64,000 nucleotides of DNA from CAWCON01 sp963797185 (GTDB lineage: Bacteria; Patescibacteriota; Saccharimonadia; Saccharimonadales; UBA4665): NCBI GenBank assembly GCA_963797185.1, contig CAWCON010000003.1, positions 1-64,000 on the forward strand, written 5' to 3'. This document shows positions 50,861 to 61,800 of the stretch, one piece after another (the stretch's first letter is position 1; each line of letters starts with the position of its first letter). A model generated the notes under the pieces. The model worked only from the letters and a program-made list of their open reading frames with translations, did no database searches and was not told the origin of the DNA. A program made the position numbers and the translations under genes.

Positions 50861-51343
50861 GTGAAGTGCAATCAATGTCAACAAGATGACACAAAAGTAA
50901 TAGAATCAAGAGATGTTGCAGAAGGTGGCGCAGTTCGCCGCCGTAGAGTTTGTACTGGTTGTAATCATCGCTTTACTACCTATGAACGGCTCGAGCGACC
51001 TCAGCTGATCGTTATAAAGAATAGTGGCCGAAGAGAACTATTCCATCGCGAGAAGCTTTTGGCAGGATTATACAGAGCCTGCGAGAAGACATCGGTTACT
51101 AGCTTGCAACTTGAATATCTTGTCAATGATATAGAGAAAGAGTTACAAGAAGGTGGCGAGAGTGAAATTCACTCTGCCACAATCGGAGACTTAGTCATAG
51201 ATAGATTGGCACAGCTCAATGAAGTAGCGTATGTGCGATTCGCTAGCGTCTATCGTCGTTTCAAAGATATTGATGGATTTGAGCGTGAACTGTCTGATAT
51301 ACGCAAGCGTCGAGTGAGTGAACCTTCAAGAATTAATCAATAA
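50861..51343 (+). CDS. nrdR: Transcriptional repressor NrdR
   Basis: 160 residues from the GTG at 50861, 8 nt after AAGGAGG; a GTG three codons upstream overlaps the ribosome binding site. The zinc ribbon has CNQC and CTGC pairs with the RRRRVCTGCNHRFTTYE signature. An ATP-cone domain follows (LIVIKNSGRRELFHREKL, ...VAYVRFASVYRRFKD). NrdR senses ATP/dATP and represses ribonucleotide reductase genes. It lies directly before nrdJ and has a dyad in its promoter. A second, divergent NrdR is at 7.4 kb. Confidence 0.96.
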   Translation: MKCNQCQQDDTKVIESRDVAEGGAVRRRRVCTGCNHRFTTYERLERPQLIVIKNSGRRELFHREKLLAGLYRACEKTSVTSLQLEYLVNDIEKELQEGGESEIHSATIGDLVIDRLAQLNEVAYVRFASVYRRFKDIDGFERELSDIRKRRVSEPSRINQ

Positions 51344-51412
51344 GGTAGTGTCCTTTAAACTTTAGGAATTTGGGCTTGTCTAAATGAAATGGATGAGTTA
51401 TAACCAAAAGAA

Positions 51413-51470
51413 CACGAGTTGAGGGACTCGAGGGCGAATAATGTTGTGGGGTCGATACCCGGCATTATTA
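51413..51470 (+). promoter_or_regulatory. Candidate structured leader of nrdJ
   Basis: Two hairpins lie before nrdJ: CGAGT-TGAGGG-ACTCG (51415-51430), and a composite stem AATAATG...CATTATT (51437-51469) enclosing GGGT-CGAT-ACCC. No T-run follows, so control at translation or by binding is more likely than termination. I cannot match it to a known cobalamin riboswitch core. Confidence 0.4.
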
Positions 51471-51517
51471 ACAAATAAACAACTTTAAAAATAACATAAC
51501 AATGAAGTGAGGGTATT

Positions 51518-54373
51518 ATGGGACAAACTGCCAGTTTACAGGTTGGGCGATTATTCACTCAGCCCAATAAAAAAGCATATGATAAATTGAAATGGACCTA
51601 TCGGGATTCCATTATCGTTAATCCGATGTCAACAAAGCCGGTTTTTGAGCAAAAGGATGTTGAATTTCCTGAAGATTGGTCACTAAACGCAATTAATATT
51701 GTTGCCCAGAAATATTTTACTGGTACACCTGGTACTGGAGGAACGTGAGTCATCACTTAAGCAATTAGTTGATCGTGTTGCTGACACTATAACTCGCCAA
51801 GGTTTACAAGAAGGCTATTTTGAGAATGATGACGAAGCCGAAGATTTTCGTGAGGAATTAAAGTATATTTTAGCTACTCAACGGGCGGCTTTTAATTCTC
51901 CGGTTTGGTTTAATATCGGTGCTCCCAAGCGATCTCAGCAGGCAAGTGCTTGTTTTATTCTAGGCTGTCGAAGATACGATGCCATCAATTCTTAATTGGT
52001 ATATTGAAGAAGGCATGATCTTTAAAGGTGGTTCTGGCTCAGGTATTAATCTTAGTCCTATTCGTTCTTCGGTTGAACCGCTTGGTAAGAGTGCCGGTAC
52101 AGCATCTGGTCCCCTTAGTTTTATGCGTGGAGCTGATTCTTCTGCTGGAGCTATTAAGAGTGGTGGTAAGACACGTCGTGCTGCTAAGATGGTTATCCTT
52201 GAATGTTGACCATCCTGATGTTGAAGAGTTTATATGGTGTAAGGCTATAGAAGAGCGTAAAGCTCGTGTCTTCAAAGCAGGCTGGTTTTGATATGGATCT
52301 TGATGGCAAAGACGCTTTCTCTGTTCAATATCAGAACGCCAACAATTCCGTTCGAGTAACTGATGAATTTATGCAAGCAGTTGAAAACGATAAAGACTGG
52401 GAACTGAAGGCCGTAAAAACTGGTAAGGTCGTTAAGACACTAAAGGCTCGAGACCTGTTTCGACAATTTGCTGAAGCAGCATGGGAATGTGCTGACCCTG
52501 GGATGCAGTTTGATACAACGATAAACAAATGGCACACTACACCAAATGCTGGGCGTATCAACGGCTAGCAATCCGTGTAGTGAGTACATGCATCTTGATA
52601 ATTCAGCTTGTAATCTTCGCCAGCATTAATCTTACTTAAAGTACTTGAATGATGATGATAGCTTTGATATCAAGGCTTTTAAGCACACAGTGAGGTTATG
52701 TTTACGGCTCAAGAAATATTAGTTGGTTACAGTGAATACCCAACCGAGAAGATTACTAAGAACTGCCAAGGCCTATAGAGAATTAGGGTTAGGTTATGCA
52801 AATCTAGGTGCTCTTTTAATGGCTCAGGGCTTGCCATATGACTCAGAAGAAGGTCGAGCTCAAGCTGCGGCCATTACAGCGCTTATGACAGGTCAAGCTT
52901 ATGCCGCAAGTGCTAAGATTAGCTACGTCGAGTCGGCCCATTTGCTGGGTTTCACAAAGATCGAGAGGCATGCTCAATGTGCTAAAGATGCATCGTGAAG
53001 AAGTCTCAAAAATTGATGCTGGTCTTGTATCAGAGGAGTTACTAAGTGCTGCAGCTAGTTCATGGGATGAAGCTGTTGAGCTTAGTGAAATATATGGTGT
53101 GAGAAACTCCCAGGCTAGCTTACTAGCTCCAACCGGCACAATTGGTCTTATGATGGACTGTGACACGACTGGTATCGAGCCAGATCTTGGTCTTGTTAAG
53201 GTCAAGAAATTAGTCGGTGGTGGAACGATGAGTATTGTTAACCAGACTGTACCACGTGCTTTAACTGCTCTTGGCTATAGCAAAGCAGAAAGAGAAGCCA
53301 TCGTTGAATACATCGATGTTGAGAAGACAATAATTGGTGCACCACATCTTAAAGAAGAGCATCTAGCTGTCTTTGCTTGTTCTATGGGTGATAACGCAAT
53401 TCACTACATTGGTCATGTAAAAATGATGGCTGCTGTACAGCCATTTCTATCTGGCGCTATTAGTAAGACAGTTAATATGCCAGAAGAAGTTACTGTTGAA
53501 GATGTCGAACAGCTCCATATTGATGCTTGGAAGATGGGCCTAAAAGCAGTTGCGATTTATCGAGATAACTGTAAGGTTGCTCAGCCACTGTCAATGGCTA
53601 AAAAGGCTAGCGATACTAAGCCGACCGAGGTTAGTCTTACGGATACGGCTTCAGAAACGGTTAATGACAAGTTTATCGTTAAAGGAGCTGTTCGGCGCTT
53701 ACTGCCTCGTCGTCGACACGGCAACACCTATAAGTTTCATATCGCAGATCTAAAAGGTTTCTTTACTGTGAGCGAATACGAAGATGGTACACCTGGAGAA
53801 CTATTCATTAATGTATCAAAGCAGGGTTCAACTCTGTCGGGTCTTATGGATTCGTTTGCGATATCTGTAAGCCATGGATTGCAATATGGTGTTCCATTAA
53901 AGAGCTACGTTAAATCTCTTAGGGGTACTAGTTTTGCCCCTTCAGGGATGACCGATGATCCTGATATTCGGACAGCTAGCTCAATTACTGATTATATTAT
54001 GCGTCGTTTAGCGCTTGATTACCTATCGTTCGATGATCGCCTGGAATTGGGCCTGGCATTTCTAGAGGATATGCCAGTTGATCAGACGTCTTTATTGGGT
54101 CCGACTGAAGTGGAATCGGAGGTAATAGTTCAGGCTAATGCCCCAGAGTTTAAAGATAGTTCTCTCGACCAGACGACTAGCGTATCTAACACAGCTAACA
54201 GCGATCAGGCACAAGGTAAAACAGTAGCAACTGTTGTCACTAACAAAAAACCATCAGTAGTATCAGTTAGTAGTGATACGGCACCGCTATGCTATAACTG
54301 TGGTAATCAGACACAGAGAGCAGGTAGTTGTTACGTATGTAGTAGCTGCGGATCAACCACTGGTTGTTCTTAA
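51518..54373 (+). pseudogene. nrdJ: nrdJ, B12-dependent ribonucleotide reductase, about 12 indels
   Basis: Together the reading frames encode class II ribonucleotide reductase, which makes deoxynucleotides with adenosylcobalamin. The pieces are in order and all well conserved: the N-terminus to NAINIVAQKYF, SACF, FKGGSGSGINLSPIRSS, HPDVEEFIWCKA, the catalytic SNPCSEYMHLDNSACNL, LLAPTGTIGLMMDCDTTG, and a C-terminal Cys-rich tail (CYNCGNQTQRAGSCYVC). Between about 51736 and 52970 roughly 12 single-base shifts break the frame. About nine are one extra base (for example near 51966, 52201, 52280, 52563, 52619, 52634, 52641, 52764) and two or three a missing base. After 52975 the frame is open for 1.4 kb. 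Few substitutions accompany the indels, which argues against old decay. Confidence 0.88.
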
Positions 54374-54429
54374 GATCGTCAGTGCAACAAGGACTTCTCA
54401 ATTAACTCTAATGGTAGAATGGGAGTGTC

Positions 54430-54696
54430 ATGAAAGTATTAGTTCTGTATAAACCCCAATCCGAACATTCGAGGGCAACTGAGGCTTTTCATGATGATTT
54501 TAGTAAAGTCTATCCTGATATCATGTTAGACCTAATGGATGTCGATAGTGTTGAGGGAGTTACAAAAGCTGAGCTATACGATATTCTTGAGTATCCTGCG
54601 ATCATGATTATCAGTAATGATGGGCAACTCATTAAGGCTTGGATTGGCACGGGTTTTCCATCAAGCGGTGAAGTAGCTAGCTACTTCGTTAAGTAA
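54430..54696 (+). CDS. Thioredoxin-like fold protein without CxxC
   Basis: 88 residues. A thioredoxin-like pattern starts MKVLVLYKPQSEHSR and keeps the cis-Pro region (YPAIMIISNDGQLIKAWIG). The active-site CxxC is absent. TGGTAGAAT ends 9 nt before the ATG. It follows nrdJ by 57 nt, so an accessory role with the reductase is possible, but without cysteines it cannot be an ordinary electron donor. Function unproven. Confidence 0.7.
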   Translation: MKVLVLYKPQSEHSRATEAFHDDFSKVYPDIMLDLMDVDSVEGVTKAELYDILEYPAIMIISNDGQLIKAWIGTGFPSSGEVASYFVK

Positions 54697-54700
54697 GTGA

Positions 54701-54943
54701 TTGCAAAGCTCTTGATCGCTAAGCTATACTAAAACTACAGTTGCGCTTTATCTTGAGAAGATGAATGAGTGGTTATCGACCATGAAGCAGCGAGAAGAAA
54801 GGCTTCGTGCCAAGTAGAACTCGACGGGTATGCCCGTTATAGCATCTAAAGTAAGTGCTTTTGAGAATCACCTCAAAGGAAGCTGGATGGTACCGTCCTA
54901 GTTATATATAGGATTCCAGTCTACTCATTGAGGTGATTTTTTT
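54701..54943 (+). promoter_or_regulatory. Isoleucine T-box riboswitch leader of ileS
   Basis: A promoter TTGCAA-N18-TATACT (54701-54730) starts a leader of about 205 nt. A candidate specifier ATC lies at 54775. The T-box core GGATGGTACCGTCC is at 54885-54898. Its UGGU matches the A discriminator of tRNA-Ile in this window. Long arms AATCACCTCA (54866-54875) and TGAGGTGATT (54929-54938) with a T-run form the terminator. Uncharged tRNA-Ile should allow read-through into ileS. Confidence 0.78.
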
Positions 54944-54964
54944 ATTGAGAAAGGCAGAGAAAAA

Positions 54965-57856
54965 ATGAAATTCAAGAAGGAAACTCGCAGACCAGTGTCT
55001 GAATATGAGAAGGACTTGGTAAGCTATTGGCAAAAGCACCACATTTTTGAGAAATCGGTGGAGTCTCGACCAGCGGATAATTCTTACGTATTTTATGATG
55101 GTCCGCCGTTTATTACTGGCGTCCCCCATTACGGCACGTTACTGAGTAGTATTGTTAAAGATGCAGTTGCTCGCTATTGGACAATGAAAGGCAAGCGTGT
55201 AGAACGGGCGTGGGGTTGGGATTGTCATGGGCTTCCTGCCGAGGTATTTACAGAGAAGAAACTCGGCATTAAAGATAAGAGAGACGTCTACAAGATCGGT
55301 CTTGAGGCCTATATTAATACTTGTCGCGAAAATATGATTCAAACAGGTTCCGAGTGGGAAGACACCATTAATCGCATCGGTAGGTGGGTTGATTTTAAAA
55401 GTGCTTATAAAACCATGGATAAAGACTACATGGAATCCGTTTGGTGGGCGTTTAAGAAGCTCTATGATGAAGGCAAGATTTATGAAGGTGAAAAAGTACT
55501 GCTCTATTGTACGCGCGATGCTACGCCACTATCAAAAGCCGAAATCGCAATGGACAATTCTTATAAGGACATAACTGATCCGTCGGTATACACAAAGTTT
55601 AAATTGATTGAGGATGAGGATACTTATCTCTTAGCGTGGACCACAACACCTTGGACACTTCCAGCCAATACGGCTCTTGCCGTTAATCAAGACCTAAAAT
55701 ATAGCCAAGTTACGGTGGGTAGTGATAATTTAATTATAGCCACGGATCTATTGGATAAAGTCTTAATTGACGAGCAACATTCACCAATCCCATATACGGT
55801 CACTCGTTCATTTAAAGGTAAAGAACTAGTTGGTAAGCATTATGAGTACTTATTTGGTCACCAGGATAAGTCTGGATCAATATACCACGCTGATTATGTG
55901 AACTTAGAGGAAGGAACCGGCATTGTTCATATAGCACCTGCTTATGGAGAAGAGGACTATGCCTTGGCTAAAGAAAAAGGCATTCCCGTAGTATCCGTAA
56001 TTGACGACAGTGGTTTTTACCTATCAGGTGAGTGGAGGGGTAAGCTCGTATGGGATGTTGATAAAGATATTGCAAAGAGTCTCCATGATAAAGGTGTTGT
56101 TTGGAAGATAGAATACATTAGACATAGTTATCCTCACTGCTATCGTTGCGGAACGAAGTTAATGTACCGAGCTCATCCTAGTTGGTTTATGAATATAGAG
56201 GGTCAAAGAGAACAGATGCTCGAGCAGAATGGGAGTATCCACTGGTTCCCTGAGCATATCAAGGAGGGTCGCTTTGCGCATACCGTTTTATCTGCACCAG
56301 ATTGGAACATATCGAGAGATCGCTTCTGGGCAACTCCGATGCCAATCTGGAAGGGCAAAGATAAGGAAGGTAAAGAAGTCATAAAAGTGGTAGGCAGTTA
56401 TCAAGAGCTCAAAGACTTATCTGGCCAGGAGCTTGATGACTATCATAGGCCATGGGTTGATGATGTCACTTTTAAGCTAAACGGTGTGAAAATGCAAAGG
56501 ATAGATAAGGTTATGGACTGCTGGTTTGAATCAGGCTCAATGCCATTTGCGCAGTTTCATTACCCATTCGAGAATGTAGAGAAATTTGAAGACAATTTCC
56601 CAGGTGATTTTATTGCGGAATACGTAGGTCAAGTCAGGGCTTGGTTCTATTATTTGCATGCTATATCAGTTGGGCTTTTTGGTGAGCTTGCTTTCCGTAA
56701 CGTTATTGTTACGGGTAGTCTAATGGGCAATGATGGCCGTAAGTTGAGTAAGTCGTACGGGAATTATACTGACCCCAGTGAACTCCTCGATAAGTATGGA
56801 GCAGATTCGTTGCGTTATTTACTACTATCATCGCCAGTTTTGAATGGGGAAGATGCGTCATTGCAAGATAAAGATGTAGCAGATACTGCCCGTCGCCTGA
56901 ATATGATTTGGAATATGTATGACTTCTTCTGCCTGTATGCATCAGTTGATAAGTGGGAGTGGGGTGGTGCTACAGGTGATCCGACTGATAGCATGTCAAA
57001 CATATTAGACCTCTGGATAATTTCTCGTGTTCACCAAGTGATTGAGTCAGTTGACTTAAGAATGCAAAGTTATGATTTACCACAAGCATTAAAGCCAATA
57101 CTTGCGCTCGTTGATGATGCGTCGAACTGGTATGTAAGAAGGAGTCGCCGACGTTTTTGGAAGAGTACCAATGATGATGATAAGACTAAAGCTTACGCTA
57201 CACTTCACTACGTGCTTGTTCAGATCTGTCTCATGTTGGCTCCATTCACGCCGTTCTTATCAGAGGAATTATATAAACAACTAACGGGCGCTGAGTCTGT
57301 CCACTTATGTGACTGGCCGAAGGGTGGCCATATCAATGAGTTATTGATTGCTGAGATGGCTACCATAAGAGAGCTCATCAACCAGGGTTTATCTCAACGC
57401 GCGGAGAATCGAATTAAAGTGCGTCAACCTCTTGCGATGGTGGAGCTTGTGCTACCGTTTGAAATAACCGAATCTGATAAACCTGAGCTAGAGAATATAG
57501 TAGCGGAAGAGCTAAATGTAAAAAAAGTGGTCAGTACCCAAGGTAAAGAGCTATCTGTTAAGATAGACACCGATATAACCGATGAGCTTAAACAAGAAGG
57601 CTGGGCACGAGAGATAATTCGACATGTACAACAAGCTCGTAAGCAAGCAAACCTTGACGTTGATGATAGGATCAGCCTAAAAGTCACATCCGATGACCAA
57701 GAAATTACTCGATCAATAACCGCTTATGAGGGACTGATTAAACAGGAGACTCTCTCTGTTGAGATCAATAAGAATCCAGAACTTAGTAATCACGAGTCGG
57801 TATTTGAATTAGATGGTAGAAAGGTGACGGTTTGGGTGGCGAAGAGGCCGACATAG
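54965..57856 (+). CDS. ileS: Isoleucyl-tRNA synthetase, archaeal/eukaryal-like type
   Basis: 963 residues. The class I signature HIGH is HYGT (GVPHYGTLLSS) and KMSKS is KLSKS (GNDGRKLSKSYGNY, about residue 595). The CP1 editing domain (WTTTPWTLPANTAL) and CWFESGSMP are present. The C-terminal anticodon-binding domain contains REIIRHVQQARKQA. The overall form resembles the IleS2 group, which in other bacteria is linked to mupirocin resistance. GAAAGGCAGAG before the ATG can act as ribosome binding site. It is controlled by the T-box leader. Confidence 0.96.
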   Translation: MKFKKETRRPVSEYEKDLVSYWQKHHIFEKSVESRPADNSYVFYDGPPFITGVPHYGTLLSSIVKDAVARYWTMKGKRVERAWGWDCHGLPAEVFTEKKLGIKDKRDVYKIGLEAYINTCRENMIQTGSEWEDTINRIGRWVDFKSAYKTMDKDYMESVWWAFKKLYDEGKIYEGEKVLLYCTRDATPLSKAEIAMDNSYKDITDPSVYTKFKLIEDEDTYLLAWTTTPWTLPANTALAVNQDLKYSQVTVGSDNLIIATDLLDKVLIDEQHSPIPYTVTRSFKGKELVGKHYEYLFGHQDKSGSIYHADYVNLEEGTGIVHIAPAYGEEDYALAKEKGIPVVSVIDDSGFYLSGEWRGKLVWDVDKDIAKSLHDKGVVWKIEYIRHSYPHCYRCGTKLMYRAHPSWFMNIEGQREQMLEQNGSIHWFPEHIKEGRFAHTVLSAPDWNISRDRFWATPMPIWKGKDKEGKEVIKVVGSYQELKDLSGQELDDYHRPWVDDVTFKLNGVKMQRIDKVMDCWFESGSMPFAQFHYPFENVEKFEDNFPGDFIAEYVGQVRAWFYYLHAISVGLFGELAFRNVIVTGSLMGNDGRKLSKSYGNYTDPSELLDKYGADSLRYLLLSSPVLNGEDASLQDKDVADTARRLNMIWNMYDFFCLYASVDKWEWGGATGDPTDSMSNILDLWIISRVHQVIESVDLRMQSYDLPQALKPILALVDDASNWYVRRSRRRFWKSTNDDDKTKAYATLHYVLVQICLMLAPFTPFLSEELYKQLTGAESVHLCDWPKGGHINELLIAEMATIRELINQGLSQRAENRIKVRQPLAMVELVLPFEITESDKPELENIVAEELNVKKVVSTQGKELSVKIDTDITDELKQEGWAREIIRHVQQARKQANLDVDDRISLKVTSDDQEITRSITAYEGLIKQETLSVEINKNPELSNHESVFELDGRKVTVWVAKRPT

Positions 57857-57973
57857 ATCGTTGGAGTGGGCTTAGGTGTTACGCCTCTTTACAGTAATCC
57901 GTAACTCTGGTAAAATCAGCCGGTACCATAAGGTAGTAACTCTACGGAAATTATAACGACAAAGAAGTTAATT

Positions 57974-58288
57974 ATGAAAAAAGCAGTAATAAGCACTGGC
58001 GGAAAACAGTATCTTGTCTCAGAAGGAGAAACCTTATCTATTGAAGTAATAAAAGTTGCTAAAAGTGATAAGCCTGTCGAGCTAAAACCATTATTAGTGA
58101 TTGAAGATGGGAAGATTAATCTTGGTAAGCCAGTTCTTGAAAATCAAAAGGTTAAGATTGAGATCATTGAACCGGTTATTAAAGCCGACAAAGTAACCGC
58201 TGTAAGATATAAGGCCAAAAAACGAGTTCATAAAGTACATGGCCATCGACAACAGCAAACAGTTATAAAGATCACAGAGATTTCCTGA
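57974..58288 (+). CDS. rplU: 50S ribosomal protein L21
   Basis: 104 residues of bL21 (MKKAVISTGGKQYLVSEGET, then VKIEIIEPVIKADKVTAVRY and KKRVHKVHGHRQQQTVIKI). It binds 23S in the large subunit. The usual downstream rpmA (L27) does not follow here. Confidence 0.95.
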   Translation: MKKAVISTGGKQYLVSEGETLSIEVIKVAKSDKPVELKPLLVIEDGKINLGKPVLENQKVKIEIIEPVIKADKVTAVRYKAKKRVHKVHGHRQQQTVIKITEIS

Positions 58289-58825
58289 TTAATGAAATTA
58301 TCAAAGTGCTTTTTGTGTGACCAGATCTAAATCCATTTGTCTCAATTTTTAGTTAAACCGTTTTTCTATAGTTCATCTCTCGCGTTACATTACATAACAC
58401 ACCCAGAATAGTATTCAGGTGAATGGCTAGTAGTATATTTAGTGGTTCTCATGAAGGTAGTAGGAAACTGGTGTACGCTGAATACCAACAACTAAGATAG
58501 AAGACCAAGCAGGGTTATTTCTAAAAAGAACGTAAGATCTAGGGAAAATATATTTTTAGCTGTGGATAAACCATTAACAAAAAAGGCACCTACTAGGACA
58601 TCGTAGTTATATACACAACTATAATTTTGCGACATTTATAGATGTTTTTTCTCAAAACTTGTGCTGGGCAGGTGTTAATTAAAATTAGTAGTTTATATAA
58701 CAACGAATATTGATAGAAACTAAGTAGTAAAAGGCAGGATAGCTTACCCTAAAAACCACTAGAGTATCAGCTTGTTATTTAACAGAGAGGATAACATAAT
58801 TAAATGAGGTTTTAGCTTAGCTCAC
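58289..58825. other. AT-rich spacer, no gene found
   Basis: About 540 bp without a supported frame or tRNA. One DnaA-box match TGTGGATAA lies near 58560. No strong promoter or terminator was identified. Confidence 0.4.
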
Positions 58826-58864
58826 ATGAGCCAAATAAAAAACCAAAACAAATTTTTAATAAAA

Positions 58865-61800
58865 ATGTCCGAAAAAACACCGTTAAAACGAGTACTTTTA
58901 TTGTACGTCCTTAAACCTCTCTTGTTAGGTTTTTTAGGTCTAGTCATTTTCTCTCTCGTTGGTTTACTGAGTACAAGAGGTATTGCCAATGCTTCGTCAA
59001 ACTCAACGATTAATTTTCAGGCTCGATTACTTACATCTGCTGGAACGATTGTTCCCGATGGTAACTACAACGTAGAATTTAAACTCTACAATGCTGCAAC
59101 TAGTTCTGGATCAAGCCAAGGCTCTTGCTCTGGTGACTCAAACTGTTTATGGGTTGAAACATGGACAGGAGGCAACACGGTCAGGGTTGTTAACGGTTAT
59201 CTTTCGGTTCAGCTCGGTAGTTTAACTGCTTTCCCTTCAACCATTAACTGGAATCAGAATCTCTGGCTTGGTATGAATGTGGGTGGCAGTGGTGGAAGCC
59301 CAACTTGGGATGGAGAAATGACTCCTCGTATTGCAGTTACAGCAACGCCATACTCATTTACAGCTGGAGAACTGGAAACTTTTAACTCTGTTAGTGGGTA
59401 TAGCAGCATACTGCAGTTTACTCCCCCTGCTTTGGGAAATGAGACGATCACTCTCCCAGACGCTACTGGCACCGTTTGTTTACAAACATCTTCAGCATGT
59501 GGCTTTGTCACAACTGGTGGACTATCTGGGACTGCATTTGTACAAGGAGGTAATAGCTTCGGCACTGCTGCCTTGCTGGGCACCAATGACAATAATCCTC
59601 TCAATCTTGAAACAGATGGGCACACACTCCTGTCATTGGGCACAGGGGGTTCGGCTACATTTGGTTCGGCTGGTTCCATAGCTGGAAGCTTAGTTCTCAA
59701 TAACGCAAGCAACACGAATACGGTTACTATTAACACCGGTGCAACCGCAAATACTTATTCTTTGACGTTACCAGTCAATGCTCCCAGCACGGGTCTTTGT
59801 TTGCAAACAAGTACAGCTAGCTCCAGTCAATTGATTTTTGCCTCTTGTGCCAATACCAACGCAAGTATTACTGAGGTAAACGAGTGGGATTCTCACGGTA
59901 GCAATACAACCACATTATCTGTTTCACCTGCTAGTGTTGGTGATCTACTTGTGATGACTACTCAAATACCGACTAGTAGTGATCCTGTGACTAGCGTATC
60001 TGGGGGTGGGGTTACAACGTGGACCAAGGTCAATGTAAGCCCAAGTGTTGCTTCGGTGAATCGAGTTGAGATGTGGATGGGTACAGTCACAACCGCTGGG
60101 TCTAGTAGCATCACAGTAAACTACACATCCAATCCTGGTACCAACGAAATTGCTGCCACAGAGTTTACGGCGGCAGGTGTCAGCTCCAATACGACGTGGG
60201 GAGTTGATTCTACTGGTATTAGTCAAAACACAGGCTCTTCTACGACTATTGCTTACCCGTCTTTAACTTCAGAGGGCAACGCCGAAGTTTACATTGGCTA
60301 TGCTCAATCTCAAACTACTGGTTCCGCAGGTAGTACTGCTGGTTTTACCTACAAAGTAACAGGTCAGAATAACGTAATAACATACAACACCCCGACCTCA
60401 GCCAATACGCTCTATTCACCATCTGCCGTAGAGGTCGGTGGTGAGTCAAATGCCGTGGGTGCAATCATAACTGCTTTCGTAAGCAGTACGGCAATTAATA
60501 ATTCGACTTCATTGCAAGAGGCCAACTTCAACGTTCAAGCTGCCAGTAGTGGTAGTATTGCCGGTGTTCTACAAGCAAACGCATCAGGGTCTGGGGATAT
60601 CTTAGATCTCGAAAACGGCTCAGGTTCAAAAGTCGTCACTTTTAGTTCAACTGGACAAACAACACTTGATAACTCCACAAACTCTACTACTGCTTTCCAG
60701 GTTCAAAACAGCAGTGGTGCTAATGTTCTCGATGCTGATACTAGCAATAGTAGAGTTGGTGTAGATGTCACTTATGCGCCGATGAGTAGCCCAAGTGGTT
60801 TAACGCTTGGGCAGACGAGTGGTGGAAGCTTAACAACAACCGCAACCTACAAATATGAAATTACCGCATTAGATTCTGCTGGTGGAGAAACAACTCCAAG
60901 CAGCGAAGTTTCTATTTCTCTAACGGGTTCTAACAAAACGGTTACATTGTACTGGACTGCAGTAGCAGGAGCATCTGGCTACAATATCTATCGTACGGCC
61001 GCAAACGGAACGACTGGTAGTGAGGTCTACCTAACGACAGTACTATCGAACTACACCTCAGGCTCACCGTATTCAGATACTGGTACTATTACCGCCGGTG
61101 CAGCAACGCCACCGTTAACCACGACTGCTTATACCTCGAGTGCGACCAGTAATAATAAGTTGCAAATATCTGTCGGTGGCAACGGTACTCCCACCGGACA
61201 GTTATATGTTAGCGGGACAGTATCGGCTACTAATTTAGGATCAACTTCCAGCAATCTGGTTGCTCCAAACTCTGTTTATGTCTCTGGTAACTATGCCTAC
61301 ATAACTAATCATACCAACAACGAACTAGTAATTGATGACATCTCTAATCCCGCAGACCCGACCTACATTGGAGAGATTGGCACTAACCTGAATGTCCCTA
61401 ACGATGTCTATGTTCAGGGACGTTATGCCTATGTAACTAGTTCCACCAACAGCGAACTAGTAGTGTTTGATATCTCCAACCCCGCCAGCCCAACCTCTGT
61501 CGGCGAGGTTGGCACCAATCTGAGCGGTCCAGATTCTGTCTACGTCCAAGGTCGCTACGCCTATGTAACTAGTTCCACCAACAGCGAACTAGTAGTGTTT
61601 GATATCTCCAACCCCGCCAGCCCAACCTACGCTGGGGAGCTTGGCACCAATCTGAGCAGCCCAACCTCTGTCTATGTCCAAGGTCGCTACGCCTATGTAA
61701 CTAGTTTTGGCAATAGTGAGCTAGTTATTGATAACGTCTCCAACCCCGCCAGCCCAACCTACGCTGGGGAGCTTGGCACTAATCTGAGCAGCCCTCGATC

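Noticed and set aside
51344..51517. Cobalamin riboswitch before nrdJ
   Set aside because: The conserved B12-box and core could not be recognised; only generic hairpins are present.
57974..58825. Missing rpmA (L27) after rplU as a sign of gene loss
   Set aside because: The gene may lie elsewhere in the genome; one window cannot show loss.
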